This document shows positions 32,944 through 39,826 of a stretch of 39,826 bases of DNA, one piece after another. Made by a program: the position numbers and the translations under genes. Source of the DNA: an uncultured Saprospiraceae bacterium. GTDB lineage: Bacteria; Bacteroidota; Bacteroidia; Chitinophagales; Saprospiraceae. The notes beneath the pieces are model-generated. The model did not search any database and was not told where the DNA came from. It saw only the letters and a program-made list of their open reading frames with translations. Within the stretch, counting starts at the first letter, position 1; each line of letters starts with the position of its first letter. The stretch covers positions 1 through 39,826 of the forward strand of contig CALAJP010000197.1 of the NCBI GenBank assembly GCA_937922815.1, read 5' to 3'.

Positions 32944-33528
32944 ATGAAACTGCTGTTTTTCTTATTTTCGATAACGCTATGTTTATTTGCCTGTTCAGAG
33001 AGTAAAAAAGAAATGTCAAAAGGAGCTGTTGTTTCTGTACCTAAGGCGGATGAGGATGAACTTTTTACCCGATTGATGGGCGAATTGGTGCAAAATCCAC
33101 AAACCAACTACCAAAAAGAAAGAAATGAATTGATTAATTATGCAATGGATAATTTGATTGATTTTCAAGAAACATCTAATGGATTGATGTATTTGGTAGT
33201 GAATCCAGGAGAAGGACCTAAAGGAAAATGGGGCAAAAAGGTAAAAGTATATTACAAAGGATATTTTTCGGATGGAAAGGTTTTTGACCAAAAACTTAGA
33301 AAACAAGGTCCTCCGTTTGAATTTTTTATAGGAAATACAATTCATGCATGGAACCAAGGATTAGAGATGATTGCTCCTGGAGGAAAAATCTTATTATTAT
33401 CCCCGTCGCATTTAGCTTATGGGGAAGAAGGTGCAGGAAATGGATTGATTCCACCTAATAAACCCTTGATTTTTGAAATTGAATTTGTTTCCTTTTTAAA
33501 ACCACCCAAAGCCCCCACTGACTCGTGA
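32944..33528 (+). CDS. FKBP-type peptidyl-prolyl isomerase lipoprotein
   Basis: A 194-residue protein with a lipoprotein signal (lipobox LFAC, Cys17), a helical segment to about residue 75, and one FKBP domain (about 85-185). Active-site aromatic and acidic positions are retained: VYYKGYFSDGKVFD, the Trp in HAWNQGLE, the AYGEEGAGNGLIPP loop and the closing FEIEFVSF. It should catalyse proline isomerisation in the periplasm, aiding folding of exported proteins. The stop codon overlaps the GTG start of the next gene (GTGA), so it is coupled to a related but degenerate protein. Confidence 0.93.
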   Translation: MKLLFFLFSITLCLFACSESKKEMSKGAVVSVPKADEDELFTRLMGELVQNPQTNYQKERNELINYAMDNLIDFQETSNGLMYLVVNPGEGPKGKWGKKVKVYYKGYFSDGKVFDQKLRKQGPPFEFFIGNTIHAWNQGLEMIAPGGKILLLSPSHLAYGEEGAGNGLIPPNKPLIFEIEFVSFLKPPKAPTDS

Positions 33529-34010
33529 GAAATTATATTTATGGAATTATATTGTTTGTAGGTTGTTTGATAGCATGTCAGACAAAACATCAACAAGCCT
33601 TGTTACAAGAACCTACGGTGAAAGAAATGAATTATAAATTTCCTGAATTGGAGTCATTGGTTTCTGATAGTGATATTGTGTTTAAAGAATCTGAAACTGG
33701 GTATTTATATTTTATAGAAAACAAAGGCGTACCAATAGATTCTATAGAAGAATTCAAATTAACTTTTCATTTGAAAATTTCAGATACTACCTCTCAGGCC
33801 CTTTTCGATTCTAAGGCAATGGAAGAGCCTATGGTTGGTTACCCTAATGAATTTATGAATGTGGTGAAAGAAATTTTAACCTTTTCAAAAAAAGAAGGTT
33901 ATACATTAGCGTGGGTTCCGTATCAATTATTTAAACCAAGTATAAAAATTGGTAAACATTTTCCAACGGAACCGTTAAAGGTAGAAGTGGAGTTGTTGGC
34001 TGTGGAATAA
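33525..34010 (+). CDS. Lipoprotein with degenerate FKBP-like domain
   Basis: A 161-residue lipoprotein (lipobox LIAC, Cys18) whose GTG start overlaps the stop of the FKBP gene by 4 bases. The rest follows the FKBP pattern in order: FKLTFHLKISD in place of the first strand, LFDSKAMEEP at the FD site, then GYTLAWVPYQLFKPS where FKBPs have the AYG loop, and LKVEVELLAVE for the last strand. The key Tyr of VYYKG is Phe, the Trp of the pocket is missing, and the AYG Tyr is replaced. It is therefore probably inactive as an isomerase, perhaps a partner or decoy of its neighbour. The assignment rests on pattern alignment by eye. Confidence 0.6.
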   Translation: MRNYIYGIILFVGCLIACQTKHQQALLQEPTVKEMNYKFPELESLVSDSDIVFKESETGYLYFIENKGVPIDSIEEFKLTFHLKISDTTSQALFDSKAMEEPMVGYPNEFMNVVKEILTFSKKEGYTLAWVPYQLFKPSIKIGKHFPTEPLKVEVELLAVE

Positions 34011-34036
34011 TTTCAAAATCATAAAATAGACACATA

Positions 34037-35014
34037 ATGAAAAATATCGCTGTTTTTACATCTGGAGGAGATTCGCCAGGAATGAACCCTTGTTTAAGAG
34101 CTGTTTATAAAGCAGGTGTTAATTTCGGATTTGAAGTTTATGGAATTATGGGCGGCTATGAAGGAATTATCGATGGAGATTTTGTATTGTTGAACGAAGA
34201 AAAAGTATGGGGAATCAGCAGTAGAGGAGGTACCATATTGCGGTCGGCTCGTTCCGATCGGTTTAGAACCAAAGAAGGTAGGGCTAAGGCTTACCAAAAT
34301 TTAAAAAAAGCCAATATTGATGCTATTATCGCCATTGGCGGAGATGGTACTTTTACGGGAGCTACTGTTTTTATGAACGAGTATCCTGACATTAAAATGG
34401 TAGGTTGTCCAGGGACTATTGACAATGATTTGGTAGGGACAGATTTTACAATTGGATACGATACGGCAATTAACACGGTCGTGGAAGCTGTGGATAAAAT
34501 TCGGGATACGGCCAATTCTCACAATCGATTATTTTTTGTAGAAGTAATGGGACGAGATGCGGGCTTGATAGCCCTGCGTGCTGGGATTTCTGCTGAAGCA
34601 GACGCTATTTTGGTTCCCGAATTAACTGGAGAGCCTAATCAATTGATAGATTTACTTAGAACAAAAGAAAATAAACAAACCTCTTATATTGTTGTCGTTG
34701 CAGAAGGAGATGAACGTGGAGGTGCTAAAGCTGTAGCTGAAAAAATAAAGAAAGAATTACCGCAATTTGATACTAAAATTACGATTTTGGGACATATTCA
34801 ACGTGGAGGAAGCCCTACGGCAATGGAGCGTTTTAGGGCGGCTTGGATGGGGGCTGAGGCAGTAAAAGCATTGATGGAAAATGTGCATGGTGTAATGATA
34901 GGTATTGTTGATAACAAGATAAAAAGAACACCGTTTTCTAAAGCAATTAAACATCATAATTCTATCAATGCAGATATGGTGGATATTATGCAATTACTTT
35001 CAGTGGTAATGTAA
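34037..35014 (+). CDS. pfkA: ATP-dependent 6-phosphofructokinase
   Basis: A 325-residue glycolytic enzyme phosphorylating fructose 6-phosphate. The start FTSGGDSPGMNPCLRA is the family N-terminus. GGDGTFTGA includes Asp103 and Gly104, where a Gly (not Asp) marks ATP over pyrophosphate as donor, and PGTIDNDL (Gly126, Asp129 as base) also fits ATP use. VEVMGRDAGLIAL and HIQRGGSPTAMERF bind fructose phosphate. Length equals bacterial PfkA (about 320). It is the fourth gene of the cluster, 26 bases after the degenerate FKBP gene, with the rhomboid start immediately after its stop. It would use the fructose 6-phosphate made by the fructokinase of the 5' operon. Confidence 0.96.
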   Translation: MKNIAVFTSGGDSPGMNPCLRAVYKAGVNFGFEVYGIMGGYEGIIDGDFVLLNEEKVWGISSRGGTILRSARSDRFRTKEGRAKAYQNLKKANIDAIIAIGGDGTFTGATVFMNEYPDIKMVGCPGTIDNDLVGTDFTIGYDTAINTVVEAVDKIRDTANSHNRLFFVEVMGRDAGLIALRAGISAEADAILVPELTGEPNQLIDLLRTKENKQTSYIVVVAEGDERGGAKAVAEKIKKELPQFDTKITILGHIQRGGSPTAMERFRAAWMGAEAVKALMENVHGVMIGIVDNKIKRTPFSKAIKHHNSINADMVDIMQLLSVVM

Positions 35015-35740
35015 ATGAAAAAAAAAGAAAGTTTATCCATTCAGATTTTAAAAATGGTACGGATACCTGCAATATTGGTAGCTGTGCTTTTTGGAATACA
35101 TACCTTTCAGTATCTAATGAATGACCATTGGGGAGCGTGGGGTATTTTACCTAGGAGAGTCTCTGGGTTGGTAGGTGTTTTGACAGGCCCTTTTATTCAT
35201 GGTGATTGGGGGCATTTGATTTCAAATTCAATTCCGCTACTCGTGATGGGAGGAACGATGTATTCTTTCTATCAGAAAAGTTTCTATCAGTCTATGATTT
35301 GGATTTTTATACTGTCAGGCTTAGGAACTTGGTGTATTGGCAGGAGTAGTTTTCATATTGGATTTTCAGGGGTTATTTATGGTATGTTGACTTATGTATT
35401 ATTTTCTGGAATTTTCAGAAAAAGTAAGTCTTCTATTGTTATGTCTTTGATTTTCTTGAGTATTTATACAGGATATTTTTCGGGGGTAGTTCCTGGCGAA
35501 ATTAATGTTTCGTGGGAAGGACATTTAAGCGGTGCTATAGCAGGTATGTTAGTTGCTTATTTGTATAAAGATTCTAAAGAAGAACACGAATATGAGAAAT
35601 CTTCTATTGAAAACAGAATAAAAGAGTTCTTTCTTCCTCGAGATGCTTTCGAAAAAACAAAATGGGAACGTATTGAGGAAGAACGCCTTCGCCAACAATT
35701 AGAACAATCTAATGATTGGGAAGAAGATAGAACTTATTAG
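35015..35740 (+). CDS. Rhomboid-family intramembrane serine protease
   Basis: A 241-residue polytopic inner-membrane protein. Rhomboid motifs are present: HGDWGHLISN (His62, His67, Asn71) in the second helix, GFSG with the nucleophile Ser118, and GHLSGAIAG with His170 as base. About six hydrophobic helices lie in residues 15-183. A charged cytoplasmic tail of about 57 residues follows, very rich in Glu and Arg (EEERLRQQLEQ). The ATG directly follows the pfkA stop codon with no gap. It is likely active, because both members of the Ser-His dyad are there. The substrate is unknown; the tail may localise or regulate it. Confidence 0.9.
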   Translation: MKKKESLSIQILKMVRIPAILVAVLFGIHTFQYLMNDHWGAWGILPRRVSGLVGVLTGPFIHGDWGHLISNSIPLLVMGGTMYSFYQKSFYQSMIWIFILSGLGTWCIGRSSFHIGFSGVIYGMLTYVLFSGIFRKSKSSIVMSLIFLSIYTGYFSGVVPGEINVSWEGHLSGAIAGMLVAYLYKDSKEEHEYEKSSIENRIKEFFLPRDAFEKTKWERIEEERLRQQLEQSNDWEEDRTY

Positions 35741-35764
35741 AATAATTAGGTCAGCCGAACCGTG

Positions 35765-37675
35765 TTAATTTCGGAACGAAAAGTTAGTATCACCTATTTT
35801 TATAGCTCCTATTTCTAATGTTTTATCGCCGTCTAAGTTGATATTAAACCTAGGTTCAAATGCTTGTCCTGAATGAATGAAATTACTCTTGTCATAAAAT
35901 AGCCATACCGAATTGTGAGTAAATCCATCTCTAATATCATTGATAAATTGTCTTAGAATAACGGCATCCGATACTGTAAATCGTTGGTCACGGTTAGCGT
36001 CAGTTGCTAAACTATCCGCTAATGACAATGCACTTTCATTGAAAATATATCCATTCAAAAGAACCAAATCACTTACGGAGACCGATTGGTTAAAATCCGC
36101 TTCGTGACTCAATGAAAGGGTGTAGTTTTGTTGAGCGGTAATATCATTAAAAGAAAAATTGCCGTCTTCGTCGCTACTTATCGTTTGTAAAAGTGTATTG
36201 TCTTCCGAATCAATTAGGTCAACCTTTACATTTTTAAGAAAAGTATCGCCAAAGCTAATTTGCCCATTGATGTTGTAAGTAGCCGTTTCTTGTATAGCTC
36301 CTATTTGCAATGTATTAGTATTGTTAGGGTCTAAGTGGTCTTTTAGTCTTGTTTCTGGAGTTCCTCCGCCTTCCCAAGAAATGTCAAACCTACCGTAGAA
36401 AGTTTCTATTTCGTTAAGATTTTCAGGATTATCTGCACATTTTCCATTTCCGCCATGCATTTGTCCTATTACTTCTCCATTTTCATTAAAAAGAGGTCCT
36501 CCAGAAGAACCACCTTGAAAAGAACCTGTTTGGAATATGCCTTGCCAATGGTGAAAGGGAGGAGTACGCACTCCAATGTCCCAAGTAATGCCATTGGGGT
36601 ACTTTAGCGGAGCGTCTTTAAATGTGCTAATTTTTTTAACGTCACTATTAGGATGGTGAACCGTAAACCCTTTTTGATGGTCAGTATTAGGAGATGCATT
36701 CCAGCCACTATAACGAACATTTAGCCTTCTGGGAATGGTTGAACTAAGTTCAAGAAGTGTGAAGTCTGTATCTTCGTAACCTGACTTAAAGGTGCATCCG
36801 ATGATAGATTCATATTCAGGGGCTGTCGTTACATTATTGCAGTCAGGGGTTTGGTAATTAAAATCGAACCTCCATAAATCAAAAATTGGCGTATAATTTC
36901 CATGACAATGAAAGGCTGTTAATATAAATGGCTTCTTGTCTTCATTTATATTGTTGAGTACTGAGCCTGAACACCAGATCATATTCTCTTCGTTGGTGAT
37001 TAATATACGTACTACGCTATTTTTAGCAGACAAATGTGTAGAGTCGGTACTACAATTGATGTTTTCGTGACAATCTTGCGAGTTGTTGAATTCGGTACTC
37101 GGAACAGTGGGCGTAGGAGCTGTTCTGCTCTCTGCTAAAGGTTCTGGTCTAATAGAAGCGTAAATTCTATTAATAACGATATTTCCATTATGGACACCGT
37201 GAGGCTCGAAATATTCGATAATAAACGAGTCGTCATGGATAAAGTCGGTTATAAATTTTCCTGAAACGGGGTTGTTATCTTCTGTATATGCACCAACGAT
37301 TTGCGATTTATCTCTACTGTATAAATGAAGTAGACCTCCTTTTGCAATTTTGAAATTTTCGTAGCAAGCAGCAGTACTTAAGCTGTTTTTAGCATCTATT
37401 TCTAATTGATATATGATACCTTCTGGAGTATTGGTTTGTAGTCCCTGTTCTTTAAGGTTGATATGAACATTAGAGGGGATAGCAAAAACTTCTACGGGAG
37501 TATGAGATACTAAAGAATCTCTGTTGATTGTGGGCGTATACTGCGAAGGAATAGAGTTTCGAGAAGAGGCAAAGTCAAAGCTTTTGGGTAAGACATTTGT
37601 TTTGTTTTGAGCTAACAAATTGGAAAAGCAAAAAAAAGCAAAAAATATGGCAAATGTTAACTGGTTCTTGTTCAT
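35765..37675 (-). CDS. Secreted trypsin-fold protease, lysyl-endopeptidase-like, with dockerin-like repeats
   Basis: A 636-residue exported protease. The signal peptide ends at about residue 23 (LLAQ) and a propeptide-like region runs to about 200. The S1-type domain (about 205-430) has the catalytic triad His256 (TAFHC), Asp304 (DTDFTLLEL) and Ser391 (GSSGGPLF), with the Cys pattern of Achromobacter-type lysyl endopeptidases. Then follow a CarboxypepD-regulatory-like beta domain (about 460-540) and two dockerin-like repeats (VSVSDLVLLNGYI and DANRDQRFTVSDAVILRQF). The protein ends at IGAIKIGDTNFSFRN. In related proteins a T9SS sorting domain follows this point, but here there is none. It converges with the rhomboid gene, 24 bases apart. 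Confidence 0.85.
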   Translation of the reverse strand: MNKNQLTFAIFFAFFCFSNLLAQNKTNVLPKSFDFASSRNSIPSQYTPTINRDSLVSHTPVEVFAIPSNVHINLKEQGLQTNTPEGIIYQLEIDAKNSLSTAACYENFKIAKGGLLHLYSRDKSQIVGAYTEDNNPVSGKFITDFIHDDSFIIEYFEPHGVHNGNIVINRIYASIRPEPLAESRTAPTPTVPSTEFNNSQDCHENINCSTDSTHLSAKNSVVRILITNEENMIWCSGSVLNNINEDKKPFILTAFHCHGNYTPIFDLWRFDFNYQTPDCNNVTTAPEYESIIGCTFKSGYEDTDFTLLELSSTIPRRLNVRYSGWNASPNTDHQKGFTVHHPNSDVKKISTFKDAPLKYPNGITWDIGVRTPPFHHWQGIFQTGSFQGGSSGGPLFNENGEVIGQMHGGNGKCADNPENLNEIETFYGRFDISWEGGGTPETRLKDHLDPNNTNTLQIGAIQETATYNINGQISFGDTFLKNVKVDLIDSEDNTLLQTISSDEDGNFSFNDITAQQNYTLSLSHEADFNQSVSVSDLVLLNGYIFNESALSLADSLATDANRDQRFTVSDAVILRQFINDIRDGFTHNSVWLFYDKSNFIHSGQAFEPRFNINLDGDKTLEIGAIKIGDTNFSFRN

Positions 37676-38054
37676 GAGGGTTCGTTTTGTTAACGTTTTT
37701 GGTTCTGAAGCTCAATACTAAATAAATAATTAGAAATACCCAAAACTTTATTGCCACATTAACAACGTGGGAGTGCTTAAAGTTCCTTGAGTTTATAAAT
37801 ATTTAGACGCTTTTCAATTGCCCAAAAATAAGTTTTGAAAAAAATAAACGTTGTTTTGCATTGTAGATTGTAACGGTAGAGATGTTTTGTTAATACATTA
37901 AATGACCGATTTAACAAAAAAAAATGAGTTTTAATTATTATAATGTGTTAAAGTAGATTGTTGAGGTGAAAAATGATAGGTAATCGGTTTACAAAATCAA
38001 TTTTTTTTAGTATATTTATTTAAATCTTACAACTTACTATAATAATCATTTTTA
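37676..38054. other. Divergent spacer upstream of the protease gene
   Basis: No gene is supported here. TATTTTTG on the minus strand at 37823-37830 matches the -7 consensus and could start protease transcription with a leader of about 140 bases. TATATTTA (38011-38018), one mismatch, could serve the plus-strand gene at 38055. No palindromes of note were seen. Confidence 0.35.
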
Positions 38055-38465
38055 ATGAATCATACATTCGTAGAGCCTTTACTTGAACAAATAGAGAAAG
38101 AGTCTAATGTTTTAGACCTTGATAATCTATTATTGTTTGGGCCACAAATTTATAGTGATTCGGACTTGTTGGTTCTACAAGGTCACACAGACAGGGAGTA
38201 TAATATTTATACTCAATTAAAAGATGAAATTGTACAGTTTGGTGGCTATTCTGTTTTAATTCTTATACCAACGGCAATTTGCTATATTATGGAATTTCAG
38301 CTTGGGTTTCTATTCTTTTCTGCTCTTTTCCCGGCCTCTCTTTTTTATATTCTATTCTGTTTTATGTATTTAAGAAAGAAGTTCTTTAGTGTTCATGAGT
38401 ATTGCACTATGCAACGAATGATAGAGAAAGAGTTAATTCAAAGATCTTGTCATTCTAGTTTTTAG
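38055..38465 (+). CDS. Small membrane protein of unknown function
   Basis: A 136-residue protein I do not recognise. Residues 1-65 are soluble and mildly acidic (MNHTFVEPLLEQIEKESNVLDL). Two adjacent hydrophobic helices follow at about 66-83 and 84-107 (VLILIPTAICYIMEF, then FLFFSALFPASLFYILFCFMYL), joined by a short turn, and a basic tail of about 28 residues ends it. This fits an inner-membrane hairpin with both ends in the cytoplasm. It lies alone between the protease gene (divergent) and the Ser/Arg-rich protein gene (130 bases downstream). Codon use and base composition look like the neighbours. Confidence 0.65.
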   Translation: MNHTFVEPLLEQIEKESNVLDLDNLLLFGPQIYSDSDLLVLQGHTDREYNIYTQLKDEIVQFGGYSVLILIPTAICYIMEFQLGFLFFSALFPASLFYILFCFMYLRKKFFSVHEYCTMQRMIEKELIQRSCHSSF

Positions 38466-38625
38466 AGACCGTTTTGCCCTTGTATTAGCTGAAAAATAGT
38501 AAAATTTAACACGATTTATGCTGCTGTTAACATAAAATGTCGAATAAAATTTGCAAATTGAGGTAAATAATTTCGTATTGAAATTTTAAAACGTCGTGGT
38601 TTTATTCATTCAAATTCTAAAAATT

Positions 38626-39822
38626 ATGAAAAAACTTCTTTTTAGCTCTATTTTTTTTAGTCTAACGCTTATTTCTAGTGCAGATTTGTTAGCACAAGGA
38701 GACGCTGTCTATTATGACTATAGTCAGAGAAACACATATTCTGACAATATAAAAAACTCTGACAATCGTGATGATTACGGAACTACTTACTCTAATAGTA
38801 GTAATAACTCTTCTAGTGATTATTATGATGTAACGGACTATGATGAAAGAGATTCTAATCAAGATTCATATACAGATGACAATGGAGATACTTATGTGAC
38901 AAATAACTATTATAGCTACGAGTCTAATACCCCAGGGTATTATTCCAATAGAATTAATCGTTTTCACCGACGAGCAGTTTTTGTAAATGACCCATTTTTT
39001 TATGATGCCTATGCGGTTAATTCCGTTTTTTATCGCCCAAATGTAATTGTCTCAGTAGGTGTCGGCCCTGTTAGTGTAGGTTTTAATGATTGGGATTATG
39101 GCTATGGTGGATGGAATAGATACCGTTATGCACAGTCATGGAATTCTTATGGCATAGGCTATTATAACAACTATAGAGTGTATGATAGATATTATGCTAA
39201 TAATTATTACAGTAATAACTATTATGGCAATAATTATTGTCCTCCAAGTTCTTATACCAATAGCAGGCCTAGAAATGGTTATACGACAAGAAGGGTGTCT
39301 TCGGTAAGTAGGTCTGGGTCATCGGCAAGTACTAGAACTAGTTCTAGACAATCAGCGATAAATTCTTCTCCTAGAAGTTCTTCTCGCTCAAACTTTACTC
39401 GAACAAGCCCAAGAGCATCAACAAGAAGCACTACAACACGAGCTACATCAACACGTTCTAGCAGCGTTAGGACAAGTCCGCGTTCTTCAACCCGTTCAAG
39501 TACAGTAAGAGCAAGCCCAAGAAATACAACAACTAAGACTACAACGACTAAGACTACAACGACACGTTCTACTAATGTAAGAACAAGTCCAAGGTCTTCG
39601 TCTCGTAACGCTACCTATAATTCAACGAGGAAATCAACTTCTTCACCACGAGTTCAGTCGAGCACTAGATCTTCAAGTAGAAGTTCTTCTGTTGGATCAT
39701 CGAATAATTCATCTTCAAGAAATTCAAGCTCGGTTCGTTCATCAAGCCGTTCTAGTAGCCCTAGATCATCAAGCTCTTCAAGAAGTTCTTCTTCTAGTAG
39801 AAGTAGCCGTAGTCCAAGATAG
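38626..39822 (+). CDS. Exported Tyr/Asn-rich protein with long Ser/Arg-rich repetitive tail
   Basis: A 398-residue protein with three parts. Residues 1-25 are a signal peptide ending DLLAQ; I take the ATG at 38626 because the frame from 38596 adds a poor hydrophobic n-region. Residues 26 to about 205 are rich in Tyr, Asn, Asp and Ser, with repeats such as NYYSNNYYGNNY. From about 215 to the end the chain is almost only Ser, Arg, Thr, Pro and Asn, with recurring RTSPRSSTRSS-like units and a TTTKTTTTKTTTTR block. The tail is strongly positive and surely disordered. No T9SS domain or known fold is visible. It ends 4 bases before the window edge. An outer-surface, polyanion-binding or self-associating role is conceivable but unproven. 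Confidence 0.7.
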   Translation: MKKLLFSSIFFSLTLISSADLLAQGDAVYYDYSQRNTYSDNIKNSDNRDDYGTTYSNSSNNSSSDYYDVTDYDERDSNQDSYTDDNGDTYVTNNYYSYESNTPGYYSNRINRFHRRAVFVNDPFFYDAYAVNSVFYRPNVIVSVGVGPVSVGFNDWDYGYGGWNRYRYAQSWNSYGIGYYNNYRVYDRYYANNYYSNNYYGNNYCPPSSYTNSRPRNGYTTRRVSSVSRSGSSASTRTSSRQSAINSSPRSSSRSNFTRTSPRASTRSTTTRATSTRSSSVRTSPRSSTRSSTVRASPRNTTTKTTTTKTTTTRSTNVRTSPRSSSRNATYNSTRKSTSSPRVQSSTRSSSRSSSVGSSNNSSSRNSSSVRSSSRSSSPRSSSSSRSSSSSRSSRSPR

Positions 39823-39826
39823 TTTT

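Noticed and set aside
35741-35764. CCGAA/TTCGG pairing between the convergent rhomboid and protease genes as a terminator
   Set aside because: Five pairs with no U-tract on either strand; too weak to call.
38596-38625. Ten extra residues on the Ser/Arg-rich protein
   Set aside because: The ATG at 38626 begins a standard signal peptide (MKKLLFSS); the upstream start adds a hydrophobic segment that does not fit.
39280-39822. Repetitive DNA considered as a CRISPR or satellite array
   Set aside because: The repeats are in frame, irregular in length and explained by Ser/Arg/Thr codons of an open gene; there are no constant repeats with unique spacers.

Overview
The window looks like the chromosome of a low-GC member of the Bacteroidota (Cytophagales- or Saprospiria-like; the genus cannot be read from this sequence). 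The signs are a type IX secretion (T9SS) C-terminal sorting domain, PD40/OmpA-type envelope proteins, several small lipoproteins, near-absence of Shine-Dalgarno sequences, and promoter -7 elements matching the Bacteroidota consensus TAnnTTTG. Most genes are housekeeping. The 5' end (1-8785) is accessory.

Layout. Bases 1-373 are the tail of an ISAs1-type transposase. Bases 484-7587 (minus strand) form one catabolic operon: outer-membrane barrel, lipoprotein sugar-binding protein, RbsA-like ATPase, RbsC-like permease, long-chain polyol (mannitol-type) dehydrogenase and a PfkB/fructokinase, closed by a terminator at 439-467. Divergent from it, at 8045-8785, is a Nudix-fold winged-helix regulator of the NrtR/AraR type. 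The 457-base spacer between them holds two near-identical 19-base palindromes whose centres lie 178 bases apart. I read this as a self-contained, locally regulated polyol uptake and oxidation system.

Bases 8878-18622 carry a membrane-anchored thioredoxin, grpE-dnaJ, prfC followed by an ECF sigma factor and a putative membrane anti-sigma factor with a periplasmic CxxC, an Nfu-type Fe-S protein, rpsT (minus strand) and sucA. Bases 18960-25106 carry a GH57/DUF3536 protein with a structured leader, rmlA downstream of a stand-alone receiver-domain gene, a small lipoprotein gene, an HU gene with a clear promoter, and a second ECF sigma / anti-sigma / Spy-like operon (minus strand).

Bases 25357-39822 carry a T9SS cargo protein with an 87-residue repeat and a rhodanese gene 3 bases behind it, a TPR-PD40-OmpA-like-SPOR-like envelope protein, initiator tRNA-Met, and a five-gene cluster: polyprenyl synthase, FKBP lipoprotein, degenerate FKBP lipoprotein, pfkA and rhomboid. 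After these come a secreted lysyl-endopeptidase-like protease with dockerin-like repeats but no sorting domain (minus strand), a small two-helix membrane protein, and an exported Tyr/Asn-rich protein with a long Ser/Arg-rich tail.

The dehydrogenase and kinase of the 5' operon would deliver fructose 6-phosphate, the substrate of the 6-phosphofructokinase encoded at 34037-35014. All functions come from reading motifs and domain order by eye; no database search was possible.
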